Below, in pieces: positions 45,573 through 56,355 of a DNA stretch of 64,000 bases (the stretch's first letter is position 1; each line of letters starts with the position of its first letter). This stretch comes from Rhizobium giardinii bv. giardinii H152. GTDB taxonomy: Bacteria; Pseudomonadota; Alphaproteobacteria; Rhizobiales; Rhizobiaceae. The position numbers and the translations under genes are program-made. Under the pieces are notes generated by a model, which was given only the letters and a program-made list of their open reading frames with translations, was not told the origin of the DNA and searched no databases. The DNA lies in assembly GCF_000379605.1 (NCBI RefSeq), contig NZ_KB902679.1, positions 37,168 to 101,167 on the forward strand, given 5' to 3'.

Positions 45573-47438
45573 ATGCGGCGAATTGGCATGACTTTCAGAA
45601 ATGTTGTGACGTTGGTGGCAGTGCTCTTCCTGTCACTACCTGCGCCGGCCACCGCTGAGGAGCCGGAATGGCATGGCGGCACCGCGACGGTGGGCGAACT
45701 GAAATACACGGACGGATTTTCCCGCTTCGACTACGTCAATCCCGATGCGCCAAAGGGCGGCAACGTGAACCTGACGGCTTCGGGCACGTTTGATACGCTC
45801 AATTCGTTGCTTGCCAAGGGCGAAATCGCTGCGGGAATGGCATCGCCGCCGGCAGGCAATCTCGTTTACGACAGGCTGATGACGCCCTCCATGGACGAGA
45901 TCGCCTCGGATTATGGTCTTCTGGCGGAGGCCATCGCCTATCCGGACGATTTCGGCTTTGTAAAGTTCCGGCTGCGGGCCGAGGCCAAATGGGCAGATGG
46001 CCAGCCGGTGACGCCGGAGGATGTCGTCTTCAGTTTCGAGAAAACCAAGGAGCTCGACCCCCAGAAGGAATTTTACTACAAGCATGTGACCAAGGCCGAA
46101 AAGACAGGCGACCGCGAAATCACGTTCTTCTTCGACGAGAAGAACAATCGGGAACTGCCGAAAATCGTCGGCGAACTGATGATCGTTCCGAAGCACTGGT
46201 GGGAAGGCAAGGACGCCAGGGGCGTTCAGCGCGACATCTCGAAAACCACGCTTGAAATCCCGATGGGTTCGGGGCCTTACAAGATCGCAGCAATGACGCC
46301 GGGCGCAACCATCCGCTACGAGCTGCGCGACGACTATTGGGGCAAAAACCTCAACGTGAATATCGGCCAGAACAATTTCGCTTCCTACACCTATTCCTAT
46401 TATGCCGACCTCGATGTCGCCTTTGAAGCGTTCCGTTCCGGCAATGCCGACTATTGGGTGGAAAACACCGCCAAGCGCTGGGCGACAGCCTATGACTTCC
46501 CGGCCGTCAAGGATGGCCGGATCAAACGCGAAATCCTTGACAATGATTATCGCAACAGCGGCGTTCTGGTCGGTTTCATCCCCAACCTGCGCCGTGCGAA
46601 GTTTCAGGATCAGCGTGTGCGCGAGGCGCTCAACTACGCCTTCGATTTCGAGGAGCTGAAGCGGACGATCTTTTACAATCAGTACGACCGCATCGACAGC
46701 TACTTTTTCGGATCGGAACTCGCTTCCAGCGGCTTGCCGCAGGGCCGCGAACTGGAAATCCTCAATGAGATGAAGAATCAGGTTCCGCCCGAAGTCTTTA
46801 CCAAGGAGTACAAGAATCCGGTCGGCGGCGACCAGAAGAAGCAGCGGGATAATCTGCGCCGGGCGATCGCCCTGTTCAAGGAAGCCGGCTACGAACTGAA
46901 GGGTAACCGGATGGTCAACTCAAAGACCGGCGAACCCTTCGGTTTCGAAATCCTGCTTGACGGTCCGACGATCGAGGTCGTGGCGCTGCCTTTTGCGCAA
47001 AATCTAAAGAAGATCGGTGTTCAAGTCAGCGTTCGTACGGTGGATCGGTCGCAATATACCAACCGTTGGCGCTCGCGCGATTTCGACATGATCTATCTCG
47101 GCTGGGGACAATCCCTGAACCCCGGCAATGAACAGGCGGAATATTGGGGGTCTGAATCCGCCAAGCGCGACGGTTCGCAGAATTATGCGGGCATCAGCGA
47201 TCCGGGCATTGATGCACTTATTCGCCGGATTATCTTCGCCAAGGACAGAGACGAACTGATTGCCACGACCAAGGTCCTCGACCGGGTGCTGCTCGCCCAT
47301 CACTTTGTCGTGCCCAGCTACACCGCGCGTTATTCGCGGCTCGCCTATTCGGCCAATCTCGAGCATCCACCGGAACTTCCCAAATACGCCGTGGGCTTCC
47401 CCGACATCTGGTGGTCGAAGTCGGCTGCCGCGCAATGA
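45573..47438 (+). CDS. yejA: YejA/YepA-type extracellular peptide-binding protein
   Basis: 621 residues, ATG behind AAAGGAAAAG (15 bases later is an alternative). Signal peptide NVVTLVAVLFLSLPAPATAE. SBP family 5 fold: YTDGFSRFDYVNPDAPKGGN and FDTLNSLLAKGEIAAG at the start, YDRLMTPSMDEIASDYGLLA, and the C-terminal WWSKSAA end. It feeds the YejBEF permease. In Agrobacterium the matching system (YepA with YejBEF) has been reported to import muropeptides for recycling; in E. coli YejABEF takes up microcin C-like peptides. 180 bases precede yejB. Confidence 0.9.
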   Translation: MRRIGMTFRNVVTLVAVLFLSLPAPATAEEPEWHGGTATVGELKYTDGFSRFDYVNPDAPKGGNVNLTASGTFDTLNSLLAKGEIAAGMASPPAGNLVYDRLMTPSMDEIASDYGLLAEAIAYPDDFGFVKFRLRAEAKWADGQPVTPEDVVFSFEKTKELDPQKEFYYKHVTKAEKTGDREITFFFDEKNNRELPKIVGELMIVPKHWWEGKDARGVQRDISKTTLEIPMGSGPYKIAAMTPGATIRYELRDDYWGKNLNVNIGQNNFASYTYSYYADLDVAFEAFRSGNADYWVENTAKRWATAYDFPAVKDGRIKREILDNDYRNSGVLVGFIPNLRRAKFQDQRVREALNYAFDFEELKRTIFYNQYDRIDSYFFGSELASSGLPQGRELEILNEMKNQVPPEVFTKEYKNPVGGDQKKQRDNLRRAIALFKEAGYELKGNRMVNSKTGEPFGFEILLDGPTIEVVALPFAQNLKKIGVQVSVRTVDRSQYTNRWRSRDFDMIYLGWGQSLNPGNEQAEYWGSESAKRDGSQNYAGISDPGIDALIRRIIFAKDRDELIATTKVLDRVLLAHHFVVPSYTARYSRLAYSANLEHPPELPKYAVGFPDIWWSKSAAAQ

Positions 47439-47617
47439 AAGCCTTGCACAGGGCTCGCGGTGTACTCCAAATGCACATATGCGAATCAGTTGGGCGCCGG
47501 AGCCGGTCGTGGCGGCGGCGCCTTGAAGGAGACCAGCGGATTGACTGAAAACAGGTGCGTTGCCGATAGCGGATCGAATCTTGCTGCCGGAGCAAACGGC
47601 AAGCGGGAGGTTCGCTG

Positions 47618-48709
47618 ATGGGTGCCTATATTCTGCGGCGGCTTCTGCTGATGATCCCGACGATCGTCGGCATCATGGCCATCTCCTTTGCCGTCGTTCA
47701 GTTCGCCCCCGGCGGGCCGGTGGAACAGGTTATCTCCGACCTGACCGGCCAGAATCAGGGCGGCGATCGGCTGTCCGGCGGCGGTGGCGATCTCGCTGTC
47801 CAGCCTCTCGGTGACGAGTCCTCCGGAAAATATCGCGGCGCGCAGGGGCTCGATCCGGAGTTCATTGCGAAGCTGGAAAAGCAGTTCGGTTTCGACAAGC
47901 CGCCGCTCGAGCGCTTCGGCCTGATGATGTGGAACTATATCCGGTTCGATTTCGGCGAGAGCTTCTTCCGCAACACCTCGGTGATCGACCTGATCCTCGA
48001 CAAGATGCCCGTCTCCATCTCGCTCGGCCTCTGGATTCTTCTGGTTTCGTACGCGATCTCCATTCCGCTGGGCATCAAGAAGGCCATCTCGGACGGCTCG
48101 ACCTTCGATGTCTGGACGTCCGGCATCATCATCATCGGCTATGCGGTGCCGGGCTTCCTGTTCGGCATTTTGCTGATCGTGCTCTTTGCCGGCGGCTCGT
48201 TCTTCGACTGGTTCCCGCTGCGCGGCATCGTCTCGGATAATTTTGTCCAGTTGAACTGGTGGCAGAAGATCCTCGATTATTTCTGGCACATGACCCTGCC
48301 GTTGATCACGCTGCTGATGTCGGCCTTTGCAACGACAACGCTGCTGACGAAGAATTCCTTCATCGACGAGATCAAGAAGCAATATGTCATCACGGCCCGC
48401 GCCAAGGGTCTGAACGAGCGACAGGTCCTCTACGGGCACGTTTTCCGCAATGCCATGCTGATCGTCATCGCCGGCTTTCCGGGCGCCTTCATCACGGCTT
48501 TCTTTACCGGATCGCTGTTGACGGAATATATATTCTCGCTCGATGGCCTCGGCCGGCTTGGCTACGAATCCGTCGTCAAGCGCGACTACCCCATCGTTTT
48601 TGCGACGCTCTACATCTTCTCGCTGATGGGCCTGCTCGTCGGCCTCTTGTCGGACCTGATCTATACCTGGGTCGATCCGCGCATCGATTTTGAGCGGAGG
48701 GATGTCTGA
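47618..48709 (+). CDS. yejB: peptide ABC transporter permease YejB
   Basis: 363 residues, six membrane helices, first one [20 protein letters not shown]. The inserted periplasmic stretch (about residues 45-75, [18 protein letters not shown]) is a YejB mark. The EAA-like loop reads [26 protein letters not shown] precedes the ATG. It overlaps yejE by one base (TGATG). Forms the import channel with YejE. Confidence 0.94.
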   Translation: MGAYILRRLLLMIPTIVGIMAISFAVVQFAPGGPVEQVISDLTGQNQGGDRLSGGGGDLAVQPLGDESSGKYRGAQGLDPEFIAKLEKQFGFDKPPLERFGLMMWNYIRFDFGESFFRNTSVIDLILDKMPVSISLGLWILLVSYAISIPLGIKKAISDGSTFDVWTSGIIIIGYAVPGFLFGILLIVLFAGGSFFDWFPLRGIVSDNFVQLNWWQKILDYFWHMTLPLITLLMSAFATTTLLTKNSFIDEIKKQYVITARAKGLNERQVLYGHVFRNAMLIVIAGFPGAFITAFFTGSLLTEYIFSLDGLGRLGYESVVKRDYPIVFATLYIFSLMGLLVGLLSDLIYTWVDPRIDFERRDV

Positions 48710-49851
48710 TGGCAGATGTCATCTCCACCAATCCGGGCCTCGTCACCGGCGCGTCCGGGCGGCTGTCGCCGATCAACCACCGCCGCTGGGAGAATTTCAG
48801 GGCCAACCGGCGCGGCTACTGGTCGTTCTGGATATTCATGGTGCTGTTCGGCCTCAGCCTCTGCGCTGAATTCATCGCCAACGACAAACCGGTCCTTGCT
48901 TCCTACAAGGGCGAAATTCTGGTGCCGGTGCTCGTCAACTATCCGGAAGAGAAGTTCGGCGGCTTCCTGGCCGAAACGGATTACCGCTCCGACTATATCC
49001 GCGACGAGATCAACGCCAATGGCTGGATGATCTGGCCGCCGATCCGCTATTCCTACCAGACGGCCAATTCCAACATCCCGCATTCGGCTCCGACGGCACC
49101 CTTCTGGCTGATGGACAAGGCGGAACGCTGCTCCGGCTATCCTCAAGGGGAGAACGACCCCGGCTGCACGCTCGGCAACCTCAATTGGCTCGGCACCGAC
49201 GACCAGGCCCGCGATGTTGCGGCCCGGATGATCTACGGCTTTCGTATTTCCGTGCTCTTCGGTCTCGCCTTGACCGTTCTCTCCGCCATCGTCGGTGTTA
49301 CCGCCGGTGCCGTGCAGGGTTATTTTGGCGGCTGGACGGACCTGCTCCTGCAGCGCTTCATCGAGATCTGGTCGTCGATGCCGGTGCTCTATATCCTCCT
49401 GATCATCGCCGCGATCCTGCCACCCGGCTTCTTCGTGCTGCTCGGCATCATGCTGCTGTTCTCCTGGGTCGGTTTCGTCGGCATCGTGCGGGCCGAGTTT
49501 CTGAGAGCCCGCAATTTCGAATATGTCCGCGCCGCCCGGGCACTCGGCGTCAACAACCGGACGATCATGTTCCGCCACTTGCTGCCCAATGCCATGGTGG
49601 CGACTCTCACCTTCCTGCCGTTCATCCTCTCCGGCTCGATCACCACGCTCACCTCGCTCGACTTCCTTGGCTTCGGCATGCCGCCGGGCTCTGCCTCGCT
49701 CGGCGAGTTGATCTCGCAGGGCAAATCCAATCTGCAGGCCCCATGGCTCGGCCTGACCGCCTTCGTCGTCATGTCCGTGATGCTGTCGCTCTTGATCTTC
49801 ATCGGCGAAGCGGTCCGCGATGCGTTCGACCCGAGAAAGACGTTCAGGTGA
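48709..49851 (+). CDS. yejE: peptide ABC transporter permease YejE
   Basis: 380 residues. An N-terminal OppC-like segment (SPINHRRWENFRANRRGYWS) leads to the first helix; a long periplasmic domain with three Cys-containing turns (ERCSGYPQGENDPGCTLG) is typical of YejE; the EAA loop is RAARALGVNNRTIMFRHLLP. Its stop overlaps or abuts the yejF start region, so all three genes are one transcript. Confidence 0.94.
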   Translation: MADVISTNPGLVTGASGRLSPINHRRWENFRANRRGYWSFWIFMVLFGLSLCAEFIANDKPVLASYKGEILVPVLVNYPEEKFGGFLAETDYRSDYIRDEINANGWMIWPPIRYSYQTANSNIPHSAPTAPFWLMDKAERCSGYPQGENDPGCTLGNLNWLGTDDQARDVAARMIYGFRISVLFGLALTVLSAIVGVTAGAVQGYFGGWTDLLLQRFIEIWSSMPVLYILLIIAAILPPGFFVLLGIMLLFSWVGFVGIVRAEFLRARNFEYVRAARALGVNNRTIMFRHLLPNAMVATLTFLPFILSGSITTLTSLDFLGFGMPPGSASLGELISQGKSNLQAPWLGLTAFVVMSVMLSLLIFIGEAVRDAFDPRKTFR

Positions 49852-49859
49852 TCAACTCG

Positions 49860-51488
49860 ATGACAGATACACTCCTTTCCGTGCGCGACCTCTCCGTTTC
49901 CTTCCACCAGGGCGGCAAGACGTCGGTGGCGGTGGACCGCATATCCTTCGGCATCAAGCGCGGCGAAGTCGTCGCGCTGGTCGGCGAATCCGGCTCGGGC
50001 AAGTCGGTTTCGGCCAATTCGATTCTGAAGCTCTTGCCCTATCCGGCGGCAAGCCATCCGAGTGGCGAGATCCTGTTCAACGGCAAGGATCTGATGAAGG
50101 CGTCCGAGGCCGAACTGCGCCAGGTGCGCGGCAACGACATCACCATGATCTTCCAGGAGCCGATGACGTCGCTCAACCCGCTGCACTCGATCGAGCGGCA
50201 GATTGCCGAAATCGTCGAACTGCATCAGGGCCTTACAGGAGCCGCTGCCCGAACCCGTGTTTTGGAACTGCTCAATCAGGTCGGCATCCGCGAGCCGGAG
50301 AAGCGCCTCGCGGCCTATCCGCATGAGCTCTCCGGCGGCCAGCGCCAACGTGTGATGATCGCCATGGCGCTCGCCAACCGGCCGGAGCTCCTGATCGCCG
50401 ACGAGCCGACGACGGCGCTCGACGTGACCGTTCAGGCGCAGATCCTCGAGCTTCTGAAAGAGCTCAAGGACGAGCATGGCATGTCGATGCTGTTCATCAC
50501 CCATGACCTCGGCATCGTCCGCAAGATCGCCGACCGGGTCTGCGTCATGACCAAAGGCAAGATCGTCGAAACAGGACCGACGGCGGAGATTTTCGCCAAT
50601 CCGCAGCACGCCTATACCCGCCATCTCCTCGCTTCGGAACCCAAGGGTGTGCCGCCGGTCTCCGACACCACGAAGCCTGTGGTGATCGAAGCACAGGATG
50701 TGAAGGTCTGGTTCCCGATCAAGGCGGGTTTCCTGCGCAAGGTCGTCGACCATGTGAAAGCCGTCGACGGGATCGACGTGACGCTGCGCGCCGGTCAGAC
50801 GCTCGGGGTGGTCGGCGAATCCGGCTCGGGAAAGACGACGCTTGGCCTTGCCCTGACGCGCCTGATCTCCTCCAGGGGCCGCATCAGCTTCGTCGGCAAT
50901 GAGATAGCCGGCTACTCGTTTACACAGATGCGCCCCTTGCGCCGCCGCATGCAGATCGTCTTTCAGGATCCCTATGGTTCGCTGAGCCCGCGCATGTCCA
51001 TCAGCGATATTGTCGGCGAAGGCCTGAAGGTGCACGAGCCCTCGCTGTCTGAAAAGGAGCGCGATGCGCGCGTCGCGGCTGCCCTTGAGGAGGTCGGGCT
51101 CGATGCGGCAACGCGGTGGCGCTATCCGCACGAGTTCTCCGGCGGCCAGCGCCAGCGTGTCGCCATTGCCCGCGCCATGGTGCTCAAACCGCAATTCGTC
51201 ATGCTCGACGAGCCGACCTCGGCGCTCGACATGAGCGTGCAGGCGCAGGTGGTCGACCTGTTGCGTGACCTGCAGGCAAAACATTCGCTCGCCTATCTCT
51301 TCATCAGCCACGACCTGAAGGTCGTCAGAGCGCTCGCCAACGACATGATCGTGATGCGGTTCGGCAAGGTGGTCGAGCAGGGGCCGTCGGAACGCATCTT
51401 CATGGCTCCCCAGGAAGATTATACCAAGGCGCTGATGGCCGCCGCCTTCAACCTGGAAGCGGTCAACGTCCCCGCCATCAATCAATAG
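49860..51488 (+). CDS. yejF: peptide ABC transporter double ATPase YejF
   Basis: 542 residues with two complete ATPase domains: Walker A GESGSGKS (first) and GESGSGKTT (second), signatures [13 protein letters not shown] and [16 protein letters not shown], Walker B DEPTTALD and [12 protein letters not shown] 12 bases upstream overlaps the yejE stop and could also start it. Powers the YejBE channel. Confidence 0.94.
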   Translation: MTDTLLSVRDLSVSFHQGGKTSVAVDRISFGIKRGEVVALVGESGSGKSVSANSILKLLPYPAASHPSGEILFNGKDLMKASEAELRQVRGNDITMIFQEPMTSLNPLHSIERQIAEIVELHQGLTGAAARTRVLELLNQVGIREPEKRLAAYPHELSGGQRQRVMIAMALANRPELLIADEPTTALDVTVQAQILELLKELKDEHGMSMLFITHDLGIVRKIADRVCVMTKGKIVETGPTAEIFANPQHAYTRHLLASEPKGVPPVSDTTKPVVIEAQDVKVWFPIKAGFLRKVVDHVKAVDGIDVTLRAGQTLGVVGESGSGKTTLGLALTRLISSRGRISFVGNEIAGYSFTQMRPLRRRMQIVFQDPYGSLSPRMSISDIVGEGLKVHEPSLSEKERDARVAAALEEVGLDAATRWRYPHEFSGGQRQRVAIARAMVLKPQFVMLDEPTSALDMSVQAQVVDLLRDLQAKHSLAYLFISHDLKVVRALANDMIVMRFGKVVEQGPSERIFMAPQEDYTKALMAAAFNLEAVNVPAINQ

Positions 51489-51499
51489 AGTTCCGTTTC

Positions 51500-52459
51500 A
51501 TGCCTTCGAAAAGCCCCGTCATCATCGATCTGAAGTTCATTCCGCAGGAGGTCGAAGACGGCCTGAAAGGTGCCTTTTCCGGCCGCGAGGTCATCAATCT
51601 CGCCGATCCCGCGCACAAGGGCCGCGACCTCTCCGGCATCGCCTATGCGGTCGTCTGGAAATCCGCCCCGGACCTGTTTTCGCGTGCGCCGGATCTGAAA
51701 GTCGTGTTTTCCGGCGGCGCCGGCGTCGATCACGTGCTGACGCTTCCCGGCCTGCCGGACGTGCCGCTGGTCCGCTTCGTCGATCGCAGCCTGACGACGC
51801 GCATGAGCGAGTGGGTGGTGATGAACTGCCTTCTGCATCTGCGCCAGCACCGCGCCTATGAGGCGCGCGCCAAGGCGCACGTCTGGGAAGATCTGAGCCA
51901 GCCCGAGGCCGCCGAGATCACTGTCGGCGTCATGGGCCTTGGCGTGCTGGGGCAGGACGCCATCCGCAAGCTCGGCGTCATCGGCTTCCAGACCATCGGC
52001 TGGTCACGCTCGAAGAAGGAGATTGACGGTGTCGAGACCTTCGCGGGCGCTGAACTGGGAGCGTTCCTCGCTCGAACGGATTTCCTCGTCGGCCTGCTGC
52101 CGCTGACGGACGAAACCCGCGGCATCTTCAATGCCGCGGTCTTCTCAAAGCTCAGGCGCGGCAGCCCACTCGGCGCGCCGGTCTTCATCAATGGCGGCCG
52201 GGGCGGCAGCCAGGTCGAGGCCGACATTCTGGCAGCGCTGCAATCGGGCGTGCTCGGCGGGGCCTCGCTCGACGTGTTCGAGCAGGAACCGCTGGCCAAG
52301 GACAGCCCCTTCTGGGACATGGACAACGTCTATGTCACCCCGCACGTCGCGGCCTCGTCGGACGTCAAGGCGCTGTTTTCTCATGTCGAGCAGCAGATCA
52401 ACCGTTTCGAAAGCGGTCTGTCGCTTCAGCATCTGGTGGATCGCAAAGCCGGCTATTGA
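51500..52459 (+). CDS. ghrA: glyoxylate/hydroxypyruvate reductase A
   Basis: 319 residues. NAD(P) site VGVMGLGVLGQDAIRKLG, Arg in INGGRGGSQVEAD, Glu in DVFEQEPLAKD, His in YVTPHVAASSD. The INGGRG loop and general length match GhrA rather than the GhrB-like enzyme at 32992. Reduces glyoxylate and hydroxypyruvate. It starts 11 bases after yejF and so may share its transcript, though a link to peptide import is not obvious. Confidence 0.88.
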   Translation: MPSKSPVIIDLKFIPQEVEDGLKGAFSGREVINLADPAHKGRDLSGIAYAVVWKSAPDLFSRAPDLKVVFSGGAGVDHVLTLPGLPDVPLVRFVDRSLTTRMSEWVVMNCLLHLRQHRAYEARAKAHVWEDLSQPEAAEITVGVMGLGVLGQDAIRKLGVIGFQTIGWSRSKKEIDGVETFAGAELGAFLARTDFLVGLLPLTDETRGIFNAAVFSKLRRGSPLGAPVFINGGRGGSQVEADILAALQSGVLGGASLDVFEQEPLAKDSPFWDMDNVYVTPHVAASSDVKALFSHVEQQINRFESGLSLQHLVDRKAGY

Positions 52460-53314
52460 TCAGGGCCGGCGATACCCCGTCGGCTGATCATAAAGCCAGC
52501 CGATACGGGCGATCGCATCGTCCAGTCCCTCCAGCGCGACGTTCATCGTATGGCCGTTGGCATGCAGCAGTGTACGCTCATCGAGCATGATGGCCACGTG
52601 ACCCTTCCAGAAGACGAGATCGCCGCGACGAAGTTCGTCGCGGGCAATGGCGGTGCCAAGTTCCTTGGCCTGCATGTCGGTGTCGCGCGGTGCGGTTTTT
52701 CCGGTCATCATCATCGACAGCTGGATAAGACCGGAGCAATCAATGCCGAAGCCGGAGCGTCCGCCCCAGAGATAGGGCGTTTCAAGGAACCGTGCCGCCA
52801 CGGAGACGTAATCTCCAAAGAGCGGCTTTCCCAATTCCGCGCAGTGATTGGCAATGACGGCCTGTCCACCTTCCAACAGGAAATAGCGCGTGCCGCGGGT
52901 CTCGCGCTCGTCGATCACGGCAATGCGATTGCCCATGGAAAGTGCCTGCACCGTCGGAAATTTGAGATCAGGGCCGGAATAGACGAAGGTGCGGGGCGCG
53001 GTGACGATATGCGTGCGGCTGTGAACCACAGGCGAAATGGCATAGTCCGGAACATAGCCGACATAGCTGTCGAAATCGGCCTTTACCCAGGCCCAGCCAC
53101 CCGCGCTGTCGAAGACATGGACCGTTTCTCCGAGCAAAAGTTCAGTGTCGGTGCCGCATTCGAGCTCCGGACGGGCTCGCATCTGGACCACCGGTGCGGA
53201 GATGATACCCGGTGAGCCGCTCACATAATTTGCGGCCTCGACGATGCCACGCAACCGCTCCTCGGCAAGGTCGGGGCGATAGGCGTTGAGCCGGCGGTCG
53301 GGAAGATCAGGCAT
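52460..53314 (-). CDS. SH3-NlpC/P60 peptidase without signal peptide (YkfC-like)
   Basis: 284 residues. SH3b-like segments at about residues 45-160 (VVQMRARPELECGTDTELLL, TAPRTFVYSGPDLKFPTVQA) precede the NlpC/P60 domain with catalytic Cys in FGIDCSGLIQLSMM and His in FWKGHVAIMLDERTLLHANG. No signal peptide or membrane helix, so cytoplasmic as it stands. This matches Bacillus YkfC, a gamma-D-Glu-diamino acid endopeptidase that trims imported muropeptides. The YejABEF importer nearby would supply such substrates. The role is inferred. Confidence 0.85.
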   Translation of the reverse strand: MPDLPDRRLNAYRPDLAEERLRGIVEAANYVSGSPGIISAPVVQMRARPELECGTDTELLLGETVHVFDSAGGWAWVKADFDSYVGYVPDYAISPVVHSRTHIVTAPRTFVYSGPDLKFPTVQALSMGNRIAVIDERETRGTRYFLLEGGQAVIANHCAELGKPLFGDYVSVAARFLETPYLWGGRSGFGIDCSGLIQLSMMMTGKTAPRDTDMQAKELGTAIARDELRRGDLVFWKGHVAIMLDERTLLHANGHTMNVALEGLDDAIARIGWLYDQPTGYRRP

Positions 53315-53320
53315 GTGTCC

Positions 53321-53671
53321 TCAGATAGACAGTTTGCGTCCCTGATCAATGATCAGATCGCCCAGTTTTTCAAGATAAAGTGCGCCCTCGACCGTCCGTT
53401 TGATGATCACATTGCGCCTGTCGCGCTCGTCGCGCGCGCGGGCGACGAGGCCGAGATCGCCCATCGTGTCGAGGGCACGGGTGATCACGGGCTTGGTCAC
53501 GCCGAGAATGGCGGCCAGCCCGCGTACGGTATGCGGTGGCGGCACGAGGTAAATATGCAGAAGAATGGAGATCTGGCGCAGAGTGAGGTCGCGATTGTCG
53601 ATGCGCACCCGCTCCAGCGAGACGGCGTGCCAGAGATTCAGCGCCTGAGAGGCTGTGAGTTCGACAGGCAT
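53321..53671 (-). CDS. small MarR-type winged-helix regulator
   Basis: 116 residues, shorter than a usual MarR (about 140). Recognition region VRGLAAILGVTKPVITRALD with wing ARARDERDRRNVIIKRT. AGGGGAC lies before the ATG. The NlpC/P60 gene begins 6 bases after its stop, so the two are co-transcribed; it may regulate that pair or the nearby importer. Confidence 0.8.
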   Translation of the reverse strand: MPVELTASQALNLWHAVSLERVRIDNRDLTLRQISILLHIYLVPPPHTVRGLAAILGVTKPVITRALDTMGDLGLVARARDERDRRNVIIKRTVEGALYLEKLGDLIIDQGRKLSI

Positions 53672-53751
53672 CCGACGTCCCCTGGTTGCGAGTGGTCAAA
53701 TGTACAGGCGGGTTCGTTACGGAAGCGTTTCTTTTCGCCCATTGACCCTTT

Positions 53752-54342
53752 TCAAATCCGCGCGATCGCCTTTTCGATTTTCGCCAGATGCGCCGTGCGC
53801 TGCTTGGATGTCGCGCGATCCATGTCATGCAACGAGATCGTCCGGAATTGTACTTCCCTTGAGCAAAAGGCGGCGATGCCCCGCTTCAACAGGCGGCGAA
53901 CGGGGTCGCCCATATAGAGTTTGACGACCCACCAGGGCGAACCGGTCGTTGTCAGCGCCCAGAAGAGCTTGATATTGGTCAGTCGCGGAATGATGCGGCC
54001 GCCGGCTTGTTCATGATCGAAGGCGATGCCGGGGGCAAAGACCCGGTCGAAGAAACCTTTCAGGATTGCCGGGAAATTGAACCACCATTGCGGAAACACA
54101 AGGATCAACCCGTCCGCCGCCTTGAGCCGTGCGACGATATCATCGACGCCGGACGCATCGTAGGGAACGTCGAAATAGCCGCGCCGTTCGGTTTCGCTCA
54201 GGCAGGGGTCGAAGTCCTCCCCGTAGAGATCGAGCAGATCGACACTGTGGCCATTCTTCTCCAGCGCCGCCGTGGCGGCAGTAGCAACGCTCGAGGCGAA
54301 ACTGCCGGCCAAGGGATGAGCGAGAACCATCAGAAAGCGCAC
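53752..54342 (-). CDS. NAD(P)H-dependent flavodoxin-fold oxidoreductase (KefF/NQO type)
   Basis: 196 residues from a GTG at 54342 (VRFLMVLAHPLAGSFASSVA); ATG at 54330 is the alternative. FMN phosphate loop AHPLAGSFASS, then FPQWWFNFPAILKGFFDRVF and the quinone-site ALTTTGSPWW are signatures of the NAD(P)H dehydrogenase (quinone) family. Two-electron reduction of quinones is likely. It starts 13 bases after xseA on the same strand. Confidence 0.85.
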   Translation of the reverse strand: MRFLMVLAHPLAGSFASSVATAATAALEKNGHSVDLLDLYGEDFDPCLSETERRGYFDVPYDASGVDDIVARLKAADGLILVFPQWWFNFPAILKGFFDRVFAPGIAFDHEQAGGRIIPRLTNIKLFWALTTTGSPWWVVKLYMGDPVRRLLKRGIAAFCSREVQFRTISLHDMDRATSKQRTAHLAKIEKAIARI

Positions 54343-54355
54343 GCGGTTTCCATGC

Positions 54356-55948
54356 TTAGAACAGGCTCCCTTGCTTCGGCGGTTCCGGCGACGCGTGCTT
54401 TTCCGCACGCTTCCTGGCAGGTTGCGGCGGCGTTGGAGCGCCGCCTTCCGTGGTCATGGCGTTGACAGACCCGTCGGCAAATTCGATCGCAATCGCCTGA
54501 TTCAGCGACAGGGCCGAGGCCGCCTTGACCGGGGCACCCGTCTCGTCGCGGACCAATGCATAGCCGCGCTTCAGCACGTTGCGATAGGACAGCGACTGAA
54601 GGATGCGGTCCTGCGCGATGATGGCGCTGCGTCGTCGCCGCAGATCGGCCAGAAGCGCGTTGTCGGCTCGGCCTGCGAGGCCCGTCAGGCGATCCTGGGT
54701 GCGGTGAATCTGGCTAAGCAGCCGGCCGGGCAGGGTTCTGAGTGAGGCATCAGCCGACGATATCCTGGCAGCCGAGCGATGGATCAGGCGCTCGACGATG
54801 CGTTCCGCGCGGATCATATGCTCAGACAGTTTCTGCCGCCGCTCGTAGATCCGGCTCGACAGCACATCCGGGCGCAGATGCGCGGCCGTGCGCTCGAAGG
54901 CGCGCCGTTTGTTGGCCGTGTTCATCTGCAACCCACGCCCTAGCCCTGCCGACGCCTCGTCGAAGCGGCGACGCGGCAAGGCGAGCAGTTGGTCGAGCGA
55001 GGGTAGCGCCCGTGTCAGCGCACGAACGTTGTGCCGCCGATTGTCCATCTGCCGTGTCACGGCTGCCTTCAGACGCGCAGAGAGGCCCGAGACGCTCGCC
55101 TCCAGATCGGCCTTCACCGGCACGGCCATTTCTGCGGCACCCGTGGGCGTCGGCGCCCGTTGGTCGCTCGCATAGTCGATCAGCGTCCAGTCGGTTTCGT
55201 GTCCAACCGCAGAGATCAGCGGGATTTGCGAATTGGCTGCGGCACGCACCACCGCTTCGTCGTTGAAGCTCCAGAGGTCTTCGAGACTGCCGCCGCCGCG
55301 GGCGACGATCAGCAGGTCCGGCCGAGCGATCGGGCCATCCGCGGCAAAGGCGTTGAAACCCTCGATCGCCGCAGCCACCTCGTTGCCCGAGCCGTCGCCT
55401 TGGACTCGCACCGGCCAGACGATGACATGAACGGGGAAACGATCCGAAATCCGGTGCAGGATGTCGCGGATAACGGCGCCGGTCGGCGAGGTCACGACGC
55501 CGATGATGCGCGGCATATAGGGTAGGGGCCGCTTTCGCGCCTGATCGAAAAGTCCCTCGGCTCCGAGCTTGCGCTTGCGCTCTTCGATCAACGCCATCAG
55601 CGCGCCGGCGCCGGCCGGCTCAAGCGTCTCGATGACAATCTGGTATTTCGACGAACCGGGGAAGGTCGTCACCTTGCCGGTGGCGATCACCTCCATGCCT
55701 TCTTCGGGCCGGAATTTCAGCCGGCTCATCGTGCCTTTCCAGATGACCGCATCGATCCGCGCCTTGTCGTCCTTCAGCGAAAAATAGGCGTGCCCCGAGG
55801 AATGCGGCCCGCGATAGCCGGAGATTTCGCCGCGCACTCGCACTTGATCAAAGGCCTGCTCGACCGTGCGCTTGATCGAGCCGGACAACTCGGAGACCGA
55901 ATATTCGGTGAGATTGGTGGGCGAATCGGAATCGAAGAAAGAGCTCAT
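54356..55948 (-). CDS. xseA: exodeoxyribonuclease VII large subunit
   Basis: 530 residues. N-terminal OB fold ([20 protein letters not shown], then RIDAVIWKG). Catalytic core [17 protein letters not shown] and [15 protein letters not shown], coiled-coil helices between residues 270 and 430, and a Lys/Pro-rich C-terminus. With XseB it degrades single-stranded DNA to oligonucleotides. xseB is not in the window. Confidence 0.95.
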   Translation of the reverse strand: MSSFFDSDSPTNLTEYSVSELSGSIKRTVEQAFDQVRVRGEISGYRGPHSSGHAYFSLKDDKARIDAVIWKGTMSRLKFRPEEGMEVIATGKVTTFPGSSKYQIVIETLEPAGAGALMALIEERKRKLGAEGLFDQARKRPLPYMPRIIGVVTSPTGAVIRDILHRISDRFPVHVIVWPVRVQGDGSGNEVAAAIEGFNAFAADGPIARPDLLIVARGGGSLEDLWSFNDEAVVRAAANSQIPLISAVGHETDWTLIDYASDQRAPTPTGAAEMAVPVKADLEASVSGLSARLKAAVTRQMDNRRHNVRALTRALPSLDQLLALPRRRFDEASAGLGRGLQMNTANKRRAFERTAAHLRPDVLSSRIYERRQKLSEHMIRAERIVERLIHRSAARISSADASLRTLPGRLLSQIHRTQDRLTGLAGRADNALLADLRRRRSAIIAQDRILQSLSYRNVLKRGYALVRDETGAPVKAASALSLNQAIAIEFADGSVNAMTTEGGAPTPPQPARKRAEKHASPEPPKQGSLF

Positions 55949-56091
55949 GGCCTATTTTGCCGCGCCCAGCCCTGGATGACCAGCCGTTGCCGGCGCCACT
56001 CAACAGGCCTTTCAGTTTCCCCGTTTGTCCCCGGTGCTCAAAGCCGTGCGCATCATGGCGCCAACGTCAACCGCAACCGAGGAACAAGCCG

Positions 56092-56355
56092 ATGCCCGAC
56101 CGTTTTTCCAGCAATATTCCGTCCCTCACCAGTCCGGCAACGCACGGATTTACTGTCACCCCCAGCGACACGATCGACCTGTCCGAGGTGACGCGGGCGA
56201 TCTATGTCGGCTCCGGCGGTGCACTCGCGGTGCGCCTCCTGTCGGGCCAGACCGTCACCTTCGCCGGCGTCTCCGCCGGCAGCATACTGCCGCTGCGCGC
56301 CGATCGCGTGCTGGCAACCGGCACGACCGCCGGCAGCATCGTTGGGCTCGTCTGA
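56092..56355 (+). CDS. phage spike-base-like protein
   Basis: 87 residues, ATG behind GAGGAAC. MPDRFSSNIPSLTSPATHGF, TPSDTIDLSEVTRAIYVGSG and FAGVSAGSILPLRADRVL follow the small spike-base family found in rhizobial prophages and gene-transfer-agent-like regions (TIDLSEVTRAIYVG is the diagnostic stretch). It overlaps the next gene by one base (TGATG), as in phage structural operons. No other phage genes are nearby, so this is an isolated remnant or a captured module. Confidence 0.65.
   Translation: MPDRFSSNIPSLTSPATHGFTVTPSDTIDLSEVTRAIYVGSGGALAVRLLSGQTVTFAGVSAGSILPLRADRVLATGTTAGSIVGLV

Noticed and set aside
49389..51485. A frame of nearly 700 codons on the minus strand across yejE/yejF
   Set aside because: Shadow of the double ATPase gene; no ribosome site or recognisable domain.
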